Source: Clostridia bacterium (lineage in GTDB: Bacteria > Bacillota_A > Clostridia > Oscillospirales > CAG-272). From it: 19,281 nt of DNA. Position numbers and translations under genes: made by a program. The stretch's first letter is position 1. The number at the start of each line of letters is the position of its first letter. The stretch covers positions 1 to 19,281 of the forward strand of contig JAFTLD010000058.1 in the NCBI GenBank assembly GCA_017452945.1, read 5' to 3'. Positions 1 through 7,118 of this stretch are shown piece by piece. The notes under the pieces are model-generated. The model saw nothing but the letters and a program-made list of their open reading frames with translations. It was not told the DNA's origin and made no database searches.

Positions 1-104
<104 letters not shown>

Positions 105-107
105 CCA

Positions 108-223
<116 letters not shown>

Positions 224-230
224 ATAAGCG

Positions 231-257
231 AACAGCCGAACCGAGCGTTTGGCTGTT
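231..257 (+). terminator. Hairpin after the 5S genes
   Basis: AACAGCCGAAC pairs with GTTTGGCTGTT, giving an 11-bp stem with a 5-nt loop directly after the second 5S gene. There is no real T-run after it, so it may be an rRNA processing hairpin or a weak terminator. tRNA-Asn downstream may still be cotranscribed. Confidence 0.55.
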
Positions 258-345
258 TGCACTTTAACAACAACGGAGCTCCCTGATCAGGAGAACCGCG
301 GTAAATAAAATACTCCCGCTCCAAATATGGAGCACGGAGACGTAT

Positions 346-421
346 TCCTCCTTAGCTCAGTCGGTAGAGCACCTGACTGTTAATCAGGGTGTCACTGGTT
401 CAAGTCCAGTAGGGGGAGCCA
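346..421 (+). tRNA. tRNA-Asn (anticodon GTT), CCA encoded
   Basis: A complete cloverleaf is visible. The acceptor strands TCCTCCT (346-352) and AGGGGGA (411-417) pair, with G418 as discriminator and a genomic CCA at 419-421. The D arm contains AGCTCAGTCGGTAGAGC, the anticodon loop is CTGTTAA with anticodon GTT, and the T arm contains GGTTCAAGTCC. It lies about 120 bp after the tandem 5S genes, as in many Firmicutes rRNA-tRNA clusters. It is the last host-type gene before the recombinase. Confidence 0.97.
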
Positions 422-424
422 ATC

Positions 425-472
425 AGAGTCTAAATTGAAACATTTCGATGTTTTGTTTAGACTCTTTTTTTT
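425..472 (+). terminator. Strong intrinsic terminator of the rRNA/tRNA-Asn unit
   Basis: AGAGTCTAAA (425-434) pairs with TTTAGACTCT (456-465). Further pairing inside runs up to a TTCG-type loop, and a run of eight T follows from 465. The TAA stop of the convergent recombinase gene (471-473 on the minus strand) overlaps the end of this T-run, so the host and element transcription units meet here. Confidence 0.9.
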
Positions 473-1970
473 ACGCAAACATTTCAACCTGCATATTTTC
501 AATAGATGCAATCTTCCGATATGCCACAAAAGTTAATTCTTCATAACCAATAAAAAAGGAACAGCCCCGATCATCGTCGGGACTGTTCTTTAGTGGTGTA
601 TGAAAATAAATCTCAATGCGGTCATTATATAGAATGATTTCGCGAATAAGAAGATTCACTAGCATGGTGCGCTCCTGTCTTAAGGCTTCAACGTAAAACT
701 CTCGAATTGTTTTTTCCGGGATCTTGGTTATGATTTTGCTTTGCTCTATCAGAATATCCCTCTCTAATTCTGCTTGCTGCTTTTCAAGCTCATGTAAGCG
801 TTTGTTGGTAGTGGCAGAAATGATTCCTTGTTCCAAAGCGGCAACAAGGTTTTCCAATGCTTTCTCAACCTTTGCTTTTTCTCTCTGTAGTTGTATCAGC
901 CTTGTATTTTCTATGCATTGGCGTTCTTGCTCTCGCAGCAGATTACTGATAAGTGTATCCATGGTGTTTTCACGGGAGAGTTCTTTGATGATTATATCGA
1001 TAACAAAATCTTCAAGAACATCTTTACGAATCATTTTTAGCTCGCAACCGTTGTGATATTGCTTCTTGCCATGGCATTTGTAATAACGTATGACCTCGCC
1101 ACTTCTGGCTGTTCCTGTTTCCGCACTGATAGGATGTCCGCAATATCCACAGATAAGCTTATTTCGCAACAGGTATACTGTTTTTACACTGCGCTTTCCA
1201 AAGCGGTTTTGCCCAATTTTCTTTCGTACTGTATCAAACAGAGCCTGCGGAATGATCTGCGGATACATATTGTCAATGACTTCTTCGCCTTGATGATACA
1301 CACCGGAGTATTTTTCATTTTTCAAGATGCCATAGACAGTATTCGTTACAAAGGGTTTACCTTTATAAAGCATTCCTTTCATGGTCATATTGGCGATAAT
1401 GTTTCTGACAAAGGTGCCGAGCGCATACTGTTCAAACATATAGCGAACAGCGTTCGCACCTTCTTCGTCAATGACAATTTTCCTGCCGTCGAGCTTGTAT
1501 CCGTACGGGATCCAGCCACCTTGGTAAAGCCCCTTGCGCCTTGTTTCATACATCCCTCGTTTGACCTTTTGAGAAAGTTCAGCTGAATAATACTGGTTCA
1601 TACCTTCAAGCAATGATTCAAGAATGATACCCTCGGGTGAATCGGGTATGTTCTCCATAGCAGATAGCACCTTGACGCCGTTCATTTTCAAGGTGTGCTT
1701 ATGAATGGTGGTTTCGTATTTGTCTCGAGAGAAGCGGTCGAGCTTATAAACGATCACGTAATCCCATTGCTTTTTACCGCTATCCTTTAACATGCGTTGA
1801 AAATCCGGACGCATATCGTTGGTGCCGGTCATGGCACGGTCGATGTACGTGCCTATGATCAAGATATTGTTTCGCTCAGCGTAATCATTACATACCCTGA
1901 GTTGTCCTTCGATGGACTGCTCGGTCTGGTTATCGCATGAATATCGCGCGTAAATAACTCCTTTTTTCAT
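471..1970 (-). CDS. Large serine recombinase (site-specific integrase/transposase)
   Basis: This 499-aa protein has the large serine recombinase layout. The resolvase-type catalytic domain (about 1-150) holds R9 and the nucleophile S11 in YARYS, and the helix motif LDRFSR at 77-82. A recombinase domain follows (about 155-260). A zinc ribbon has cysteines at 274, 277, 299 and 309. A Glu/Lys/Gln-rich coiled coil spans about 345-412. In this family the enzyme cuts and rejoins DNA at short att sites without a host replicative step and drives integration and excision of ICEs and transposons. The start overlaps the stop of the small upstream ORF by 4 nt. The stop lies in the tRNA-Asn terminator T-run, so the gene is probably the outermost gene of the element. 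All catalytic residues checked are present, so it looks intact. The att core cannot be read from one end alone. Confidence 0.95.
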   Translation of the reverse strand: MKKGVIYARYSCDNQTEQSIEGQLRVCNDYAERNNILIIGTYIDRAMTGTNDMRPDFQRMLKDSGKKQWDYVIVYKLDRFSRDKYETTIHKHTLKMNGVKVLSAMENIPDSPEGIILESLLEGMNQYYSAELSQKVKRGMYETRRKGLYQGGWIPYGYKLDGRKIVIDEEGANAVRYMFEQYALGTFVRNIIANMTMKGMLYKGKPFVTNTVYGILKNEKYSGVYHQGEEVIDNMYPQIIPQALFDTVRKKIGQNRFGKRSVKTVYLLRNKLICGYCGHPISAETGTARSGEVIRYYKCHGKKQYHNGCELKMIRKDVLEDFVIDIIIKELSRENTMDTLISNLLREQERQCIENTRLIQLQREKAKVEKALENLVAALEQGIISATTNKRLHELEKQQAELERDILIEQSKIITKIPEKTIREFYVEALRQERTMLVNLLIREIILYNDRIEIYFHTPLKNSPDDDRGCSFFIGYEELTFVAYRKIASIENMQVEMFA

Positions 1971-2191
1971 TGTGTGTTTTCCTCCTTTTCATTGTTGTTT
2001 GTTTGATAAAGTTCTCGAATACGCAAGAACAGAGCAGAGCACAAGCACTTTTGCTCATCTTTGCGCAAGGCTTTGAGATTGATTTCACCAACGGTGACGA
2101 TTTCATGCTCAAGATGTTTCACTAACGGATCTCCTTTCCATTTGAGCATAGAAAAAGAGCACGATACGTTTAGATTCCGTACTGTGCCCAT
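1967..2191 (-). CDS. Small protein coupled to the recombinase, unknown function
   Basis: A 74-aa reading frame starts at the minus-strand ATG of 2189-2191. An AGAGG ribosome binding site lies about 7 nt upstream. It ends with an ATGA overlap on the recombinase start, which implies translational coupling. The sequence is charged with a Lys/Glu-rich C-terminus and Cys residues near the middle. I recognise no domain. Its position immediately before a large serine recombinase, under the same promoter, suggests an accessory or regulator of recombination, but this is inference from context only. An internal start at M15 is possible. Confidence 0.6.
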   Translation of the reverse strand: MGTVRNLNVSCSFSMLKWKGDPLVKHLEHEIVTVGEINLKALRKDEQKCLCSALFLRIRELYQTNNNEKEENTQ

Positions 2192-2258
2192 TGTGCAACC
2201 TCTGTTCCTGTGCGGAAATCACGGCTTGCCATGCTATACGACTTTTCTATGTATTCAC

Positions 2259-2287
2259 AGTATAATAAGTTAATTGGTGCAGCACAA
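2259..2287 (-). promoter_or_regulatory. Promoter of the recombinase operon
   Basis: Read on the minus strand, TTGTGC (2282-2287) and TATACT (2259-2264) are separated by exactly 17 nt. This is a good sigma-A promoter about 60 nt upstream of the small coupled ORF. The -10 is 5/6 to consensus and the -35 keeps TTG. Confidence 0.65.
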
Positions 2288-2409
2288 GGGCATTGAACCA
2301 ACCGGTTCCAAAACAAAGTAAAACAATTTTGCAATGAAGACCTGTTAGAGCCAAACCAATCCCGTTATCTCCAATCTCTTTAGTTTCTTTCACCCAGCAC
2401 CACCAACAA

Positions 2410-2569
2410 ATCAGAAAAAAACGCAACCGTCAAGGGGAAAAGGAAAAAGTATTGCAGACAAGGCACAATAAAAAGAGCCGACTTGAAAGACTGGTATCTG
2501 TCAATCAAGTCGGCTTTTTGAATTTTCAGCGATACTTTTTCTCCCTTGACGGGGAAGGCTTTTTCTGAT
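2410..2569. repeat. Fold-back (MITE-like) element, about 160 bp
   Basis: The outer arms 2410-2452 and 2532-2569 are imperfect inverted repeats. They share ATCAGAAAAA, CCGTCAAGGG and GAAAAAGTAT in the same order. The inner arms AGCCGACTTG (2476-2485) and CAAGTCGGCT (2506-2515) are perfect and end in T-runs on both strands, so the centre could also act as a bidirectional terminator. The whole segment can fold into one long hairpin and codes for nothing. No second copy was seen in the window. It sits between the recombinase promoter and the two-component operon. Confidence 0.65.
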
Positions 2570-2574
2570 ATAAT
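2546..2574 (+). promoter_or_regulatory. Promoter P1 of the two-component operon
   Basis: TTGACG (2546-2551), a 17-nt spacer, and a perfect TATAAT (2569-2574) preceded by an extended -10 TGA. The -35 lies inside the right arm of the fold-back element and the -10 starts at its last base, so the element supplies most of this promoter. Transcription should start near 2581. Confidence 0.75.
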
Positions 2575-2629
2575 CTCTCTAAACCCATAGTTATCAAAGC
2601 TGTTGGATATAAGGCAAGATAAATAGTTC

Positions 2630-2658
2630 TTGATTAATCGTAGAATTGATGATATAAT
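2630..2658 (+). promoter_or_regulatory. Promoter P2 of the two-component operon
   Basis: TTGATT (2630-2635), a 17-nt spacer, and TATAAT (2653-2658), again with an extended TGA. It lies 84 bp downstream of P1 and shares the 9-mer TGATATAAT. Transcription should start near 2664, leaving a leader of about 45 nt before the response regulator. Confidence 0.75.
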
Positions 2659-2709
2659 AAAAACAACAGTAGGCAAGGGTTGCAAAAAGAAACGAAGGAA
2701 GGTGCCATG

Positions 2710-3441
2710 ATGTTCAATATTATCTTTTGTGATGATAACAGTCAATACTTGGAATCACTGACTTCATACGTACAAAAAGAATGCTCTGCCATCGTTCCCG
2801 AAGGACTGGATTTTTCGATTGGACCTGTATTTAGGAGTGGACAAGAGGTATTGCAATATATGGGTGAGCACCATGTTGACGTGTTGCTTTTGGATATTGA
2901 TATGCCCGGTATGAGTGGTTTTGACGTTGCGAAAATTATTTGCAAGGAATATCCTCATGTGAAAATCGTTTTTATGTCTGCCTATGATAATTTTGTTTAT
3001 AGTTCTTTTGAGTATTATCCCTTTGCCTATTTGCGCAAATCGCACCTGGCTGACGAGTTTCCCAAAATTTTCAGTCGCCTTGTGGAAAGGCTGATAAAGA
3101 CCGATCGGCAGATCCGGATTGCGACCACGGAAGGGATCAAATCACTTGACGCAAATTCGATCTTGTACATAGAGAGTGAGCGTAATTATTGCACTGTTCA
3201 CTTGACATACGGTACCAAATACGTATGTCGCAGCACCTTGACAGCCTTTGAGCAAGAGATCACGGGTTTTGATTTTTATCGTATTCACTCTGCTTTTATT
3301 GTCAATCTTGAGCACGTGGAAAGGATCATGGAGGATGGCACTGTACTGGTGAAAAACGAGATGGTGCCCATTGCGCAAAAACGTGCCAAGGAGTTCAAAA
3401 AGGCGTATATGGACTATGTACGGAGGTGTTTTAACGCATGA
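2710..3441 (+). CDS. LytTR-family response regulator (AgrA-like)
   Basis: This 243-aa protein has an N-terminal receiver domain (about 1-125) with acidic residues D8 and D9 and the phosphoacceptor D62 in LLLDIDMPGMSG. A C-terminal LytTR DNA-binding domain (about 140-238) includes SILYIESERNYC and the typical FYRIHSAFIVNL stretch. LytTR regulators bind pairs of short direct repeats upstream of -35 boxes. Two ATGs lie in a row at 2707 and 2710. The GGAAGG ribosome binding site (2697-2702) gives better spacing (7 nt) to 2710. An upstream in-frame ATG at 2680 has no such site. The gene overlaps the kinase start by ATGA. Regulator-before-kinase order and the family resemble quorum-sensing pairs, but no agrB/agrD-type pheromone gene is nearby. 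The likely target is the repeat-bearing promoter at 4804-4867 (inference). Confidence 0.93.
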   Translation: MFNIIFCDDNSQYLESLTSYVQKECSAIVPEGLDFSIGPVFRSGQEVLQYMGEHHVDVLLLDIDMPGMSGFDVAKIICKEYPHVKIVFMSAYDNFVYSSFEYYPFAYLRKSHLADEFPKIFSRLVERLIKTDRQIRIATTEGIKSLDANSILYIESERNYCTVHLTYGTKYVCRSTLTAFEQEITGFDFYRIHSAFIVNLEHVERIMEDGTVLVKNEMVPIAQKRAKEFKKAYMDYVRRCFNA

Positions 3442-4742
3442 ATACTGTCATAGAAATATGCGCAACCGTTATTGATGGGGTGTTTCTTGCGTGGTTTGTG
3501 TCAAGAATGCACGGACTTTCGCCCATCAAAAAGCCCAAGGCTTTGATTTGCGTTTTTTTATTCCTTTGCTATCAGATCAGCGTTGATCATTTCTTCGAGG
3601 TGTTTGATCTGCTTGCTCTTGCAGGCGTTTTGGTGTTTGCCATCTGCTATTCGCTTTTGGTGGATCGCAAAAAGCCGATCTGGTCGGTGTTCTGCGGTGC
3701 AATATATGTGATTGTGATTATGCTTGCCAATACTATGGTATATTCCATATTTTCATTGGCTATTGAAAACGTGGACGTTGCAATTTACGGAACCCAGTCC
3801 TATTTGCGTATCATTTATTTGTTGGTATGTAAATTGGCGCAAATGGCGTTTTTCAGACTATTATTGCAAATATTCAAAAAGGAAAAGATGCTGGATGCCA
3901 AAAACGGCGTACTGTCTTTTGTGTTTACTGCAGCCACCGCCATTGGTCTGGGTGTCTTGATGAAGATTGCCGTGGAGTTTTCGCATGACGGAATGGACGT
4001 CAGCATCTTGATCCTTGCCTTTCTGCTCATTTTGCTCAATTTGATTTTGTATATCATGATCTATCAGCTGCAAGTTCTGCTTAAGAGTAAGTATGAATTG
4101 AATTTGATGCAAGAGAGAATGGCATTTGAGAAAAGCAGAGTGGATGAAGCCTCTGTGATATGGCGCAATATCAGGCAGGTCAAGCACGATCTCAAAAATC
4201 ATTTTTCGGTCATGCGCGGTCAATTGGGGAACGGTGACGTTGAGGCGTGCAAGGCTTACATTGCCAAGCTCGACCGGACCGTTGACAATATGGGGAATAT
4301 GATCAATTCCGGCAACTCGGTCATTGATTATCTGATCAATTCCAAGCTGTCGGGGTTGGAAGGCGTTGAGGTATTGATCTCGGGTTATGTAGGCAGCTAT
4401 CATGATGTTGATGACGTAGATCTGGCTTGCATTTTAGGGAACGTCTTGGATAATGCTACCGAAGCCTTGCACCAAGTCGAGGGAGAGCGACGCATTGAAT
4501 TGCTGTTTTTACAGAGAAAAGCCAATCGCATCATTATTTGCAAAAATTCTATCAAGGAGTCGGTTTTGGCAAATAACCGAAGTCTGAAATCCACCAAAGA
4601 ATCGTCCGATATGCATGGCATTGGGCATCAGATCGTGGAAAATACCGTGAAAAAGTATCACGGATTGATCGATTATTTTGAAGAGGACGGCATGTTTGGT
4701 GTGCAGATCATGCTCCCCGAGACGTCTTCGCCGTCCAAATAA
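3438..4742 (+). CDS. AgrC-like membrane histidine kinase, GHKL ATPase
   Basis: This 434-aa protein has six or seven N-terminal membrane spans (about residues 8-24 to 190-212) without a large extracellular domain. A linker helix leads to the phosphorylation site H250 in VKHDLKNHF. The ATPase domain has an N-box LGNVLDNATEA (N335, N339) and a G-box GIGHQIVENT near 394. The hydrophobic sensor and the HD-LKNH motif are typical of kinases that sense extracellular peptides and pair with LytTR regulators. Its start overlaps the regulator stop by 4 nt, and a strong terminator follows, so the two genes form a closed bicistronic unit. The signal is unknown. Peptide sensing is inferred from family resemblance. 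Confidence 0.93.
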   Translation: MNTVIEICATVIDGVFLAWFVSRMHGLSPIKKPKALICVFLFLCYQISVDHFFEVFDLLALAGVLVFAICYSLLVDRKKPIWSVFCGAIYVIVIMLANTMVYSIFSLAIENVDVAIYGTQSYLRIIYLLVCKLAQMAFFRLLLQIFKKEKMLDAKNGVLSFVFTAATAIGLGVLMKIAVEFSHDGMDVSILILAFLLILLNLILYIMIYQLQVLLKSKYELNLMQERMAFEKSRVDEASVIWRNIRQVKHDLKNHFSVMRGQLGNGDVEACKAYIAKLDRTVDNMGNMINSGNSVIDYLINSKLSGLEGVEVLISGYVGSYHDVDDVDLACILGNVLDNATEALHQVEGERRIELLFLQRKANRIIICKNSIKESVLANNRSLKSTKESSDMHGIGHQIVENTVKKYHGLIDYFEEDGMFGVQIMLPETSSPSK

Positions 4743-4757
4743 AACTGCATTAAGAAT

Positions 4758-4797
4758 AAAAACGTCACCTCCCAAGGGCTTGGGAGGTGGCGTTTTT
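4758..4797 (+). terminator. Strong terminator after the two-component operon
   Basis: CACCTCCCAA (4766-4775) and TTGGGAGGTG (4780-4789) form a GC-rich 10-bp stem with a GGGC loop. Outer AAAACG/CGTTTT pairs extend it, and a T-run follows at 4793-4797. The matching A-run upstream makes it potentially bidirectional. Confidence 0.92.
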
Positions 4798-4803
4798 GTG
4801 TTA

Positions 4804-4834
4804 ATTATCCCAAAAAATCGTGGATTATCCCAAA
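4804..4834 (+). promoter_or_regulatory. 11-bp direct repeats, candidate LytTR regulator binding site
   Basis: ATTATCCCAAA occurs at 4804-4814 and again, identically, at 4824-4834. The period is 20 bp (about two helical turns). The second copy ends 3 bp before the -35 box at 4838. Paired direct repeats about two turns apart beside a -35 are how LytTR activators such as AgrA and PlnC bind. The base sequence itself does not match a known LytTR consensus closely, so the link to the adjacent regulator is inference. Confidence 0.55.
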
Positions 4835-4837
4835 GCA

Positions 4838-4867
4838 TTGAAATGGTGGAATGCTTTATATTATACT
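4838..4867 (+). promoter_or_regulatory. Promoter of the DUF6273/ABC operon
   Basis: TTGAAA (4838-4843), an 18-nt spacer, and TATACT (4862-4867). It lies just after the direct repeats and about 50 nt before the first gene. The slightly long spacer fits a promoter that needs an activator. Confidence 0.6.
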
Positions 4868-4920
4868 GATCAGGGATAGTAGGGTTATTTGTATTAAGTA
4901 GAAGTTTTTGAGGTGTTATT

Positions 4921-6030
4921 ATGAAAAAAGAAAAAAGGCACATTACGCTGCCTTGGTGGGTGCCGTTTAGTATCCCCGTAGTGCTGTTTGCGGTCATTAT
5001 GATCTTCATCATCACAGACACGCCCGAATACACGGTCAGATTCTCCCCCGGCTATGAAGGCGGCAGAGACAGGACCGAGACGGTTGAACGGAAGGACACG
5101 GTTCCCGTGCCTGGGGACATCTATCGCCCCGGCTACACGTTTGCGGGTTGGTGGTACAGAGATACGGATGGTTGGCGCCTGTGGGATTTTGGAAATGATA
5201 AGGTGCACGAGAATATCACATTGACTGCAAGGTGGGAACGAATCACGTATACGATTCATTTGGATGCAAACGGCGGCGAGTGTAGTGTGGCTGAGTACAA
5301 GGTAGATGCAAAAGGTGCCTTCAAGCTTCCTGTTCCAACAAGGGAAGGCTACTATTTTGCAGGGTGGTATTGCGGAGAATTCAAATTTGATAAGGGTACT
5401 TATCCATGGGATTGCGATTGTAGCGTCAAGGCAAAATGGACGACATATCCTCCTGATATGACAGTCAAGATCGGCAGATTCGAACAGGACGGCGATCTTG
5501 AAAACGGTGCGGAAGAAATTGAATGGTATGTGGCGGATTACAGGGATGGCAAATACTTTTTGGTCAGTAAATACCTGCTTGCAGAGATGCAATATGCCGA
5601 AAATGCTCACGACACCGCTTGGGAGACCTCGCTGATCCGTGCATATCTCAATGACGAATTCCTTATCTCTGTATTTACCGACCGGGAACAGCAATATATC
5701 GTTCCGACAGCCTTGCCGGAGGGCGTTATCGACCGCGTTTTTCTACTAAGCAAAAAAGATATTGAAGAGATCATCATTGATTTTTATATCTGCATCGGAT
5801 TGCCGAGCGACCACCTGATCGCACAAGGGTTTAAGGTGCACAACACACAGTACGATGAAATGCATCCGGAAACCATATATCAAACGACTTGGTATTATCT
5901 GAGAGGAAAAACAACGGTTGACGGTCAATGGTTTGGCAGCGGTTCGGGTAAAGCTCCGATCCGCCCAGCTATGTGGATCGATGAAGCTTACATAAACGAA
6001 ATAAGCCCCGTGAAAGGAGAAAAATCATGA
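4921..6030 (+). CDS. Membrane-anchored List-Bact repeat / DUF6273 protein, paralogue 1
   Basis: This 369-aa protein has a short Lys-rich cytoplasmic tail and one membrane span (about 15-32), placing the rest outside. Two InlB/Listeria-Bacteroides-type repeats follow (about 38-105 and 110-173), each ending in the typical GYTFAGWW...TARW or YYFAGWY...AKW pattern. A DUF6273-type domain then spans about 182-353. It shows EIEWYV, a KYFLVSKYLL stretch, WETSLIRAYLN, RVFLLS, WYYLRG and a closing RPAMWID. DUF6273 has no known enzymatic role. A C-type-lectin-like binding fold is plausible from the WYLRG/RPAxWI ending but was not tested. A GAGG ribosome binding site lies 7 nt upstream. The stop overlaps the next paralogue's start by ATGA. 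It is the first gene of the operon and the most diverged of the three. Confidence 0.87.
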   Translation: MKKEKRHITLPWWVPFSIPVVLFAVIMIFIITDTPEYTVRFSPGYEGGRDRTETVERKDTVPVPGDIYRPGYTFAGWWYRDTDGWRLWDFGNDKVHENITLTARWERITYTIHLDANGGECSVAEYKVDAKGAFKLPVPTREGYYFAGWYCGEFKFDKGTYPWDCDCSVKAKWTTYPPDMTVKIGRFEQDGDLENGAEEIEWYVADYRDGKYFLVSKYLLAEMQYAENAHDTAWETSLIRAYLNDEFLISVFTDREQQYIVPTALPEGVIDRVFLLSKKDIEEIIIDFYICIGLPSDHLIAQGFKVHNTQYDEMHPETIYQTTWYYLRGKTTVDGQWFGSGSGKAPIRPAMWIDEAYINEISPVKGEKS

Positions 6031-7118
6031 AAAAGCTACCCTGGTGGGTGCCGTACAGCATCCCTGTGATCATCTTTGCGGCAATCATGATCTTCATCAT
6101 CACAGACACACCCGAATACACGGTCAGATTCTCCCCCGGCTATGAAGGCGGAAGAGACAAGACCGAGACGGTAGAACGAAAGGACACAGTTCCCGTGCCC
6201 GATGAAATCTTTCGCCCCGGCTACACGTTTGCGGGCTGGTGGTACAGGGATACTGACGGCTGGCGCCTGTGGGATTTTGAAAATGACAAGGTCTTTGAGG
6301 ACATCACGCTGACCGCACGCTGGGAGCGCGTCACGTATACGATCCATCTGAATGCCAACGGTGGGGAGTGTCATATGACTGAGTACCAGGCTTCCCTCAA
6401 CGAGATCCTGGATCTGCCCGTACCCAAAAGAGAGGGCTATACCTTTGCGGGCTGGTATATCGGCGAGTTTGCCGCAGACAACGGGCTTTTCGTGTTCCCC
6501 GGCGAATGCTTTGCCAAAGCCAAATGGGTGACCTATCCGCAGGGTATGACGGTCAAAATCGGTCACTTTGAGCAGGATAACAACCCCCAAAACGGGCCCG
6601 AGGAGATCGAATGGTACGTGGTGGATTACAAGGACGGCAAATATTTCTTGCTCAGCAAATACGTCCTGACCTATCGTCAATATGCCGAGATCCTTTATGA
6701 CGAAATATGGGAGACCTCCCTGCTGCGCGAATATCTGAACGGTGAGTTTTACGATACGGCATTTACCGAGCAGGAACAACAATTCATCATGCCCACCGCC
6801 CTGCCCGAGGGCGTGACCGACCGCGTGTTTTTGCTTTCCGAAAAGGACGTTAAGGACGTTGTGATCGACGGCTTTTTGATCATGGGGATTGCCACCGACT
6901 ACGCTGTCGCGCAGGGAATGGAGGTATATAATATCTTTTTTAACCCCATGCACAAGGACAAAGGCACCTACGACATTGCCTGGTACTACCTGCGCGGGTC
7001 ATCCACTCTGCCCGGTGCTTTTAGCAACGTAGACCGCAAAGACGGCGTCCGCCCTACTATGTGGATCGATGAAGCTTACGTAAACGAAATAAGCCCCGAG
7101 ATAGGAGAAGAACCATGA
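6027..7118 (+). CDS. Membrane-anchored List-Bact repeat / DUF6273 protein, paralogue 2
   Basis: This 363-aa protein has the same plan as its neighbours: membrane span about 9-26, two List-Bact repeats (about 31-99 and 104-167), and a DUF6273 domain (about 176-347). The first repeat is almost identical to that of paralogue 1, while the DUF6273 domain is closest to paralogue 3 (shared VVIDGFL, TDYAVAQG, FFNPMHKD, GTYDIAWYYLRG). Residues 325-341, between WYYLRG and RPTMWID, differ strongly from both others. The start overlaps the previous stop by ATGA, and the AAAGGAG ribosome binding site lies within the last codons of paralogue 1. The stop again overlaps the next start. Six N-terminal residues are missing relative to paralogue 1. 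Confidence 0.87.
   Translation: MKKLPWWVPYSIPVIIFAAIMIFIITDTPEYTVRFSPGYEGGRDKTETVERKDTVPVPDEIFRPGYTFAGWWYRDTDGWRLWDFENDKVFEDITLTARWERVTYTIHLNANGGECHMTEYQASLNEILDLPVPKREGYTFAGWYIGEFAADNGLFVFPGECFAKAKWVTYPQGMTVKIGHFEQDNNPQNGPEEIEWYVVDYKDGKYFLLSKYVLTYRQYAEILYDEIWETSLLREYLNGEFYDTAFTEQEQQFIMPTALPEGVTDRVFLLSEKDVKDVVIDGFLIMGIATDYAVAQGMEVYNIFFNPMHKDKGTYDIAWYYLRGSSTLPGAFSNVDRKDGVRPTMWIDEAYVNEISPEIGEEP

Noticed and set aside
318..333. Small hairpin GCTCC/GGAGC between 5S and tRNA-Asn
   Set aside because: Only 5 bp with a 6-nt loop and no T-run. Probably part of the precursor RNA without a distinct role.
2476..2519. A stand-alone terminator for an upstream plus-strand gene
   Set aside because: There is no plus-strand gene upstream. 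The hairpin is the core of the larger fold-back element.
4743..4920. A pheromone (AgrD-like) peptide gene beside the LytTR/GHKL pair
   Set aside because: No short frame with a ribosome binding site and a plausible precursor was found here or in 2288-2706, and there is no agrB-like gene in the window.
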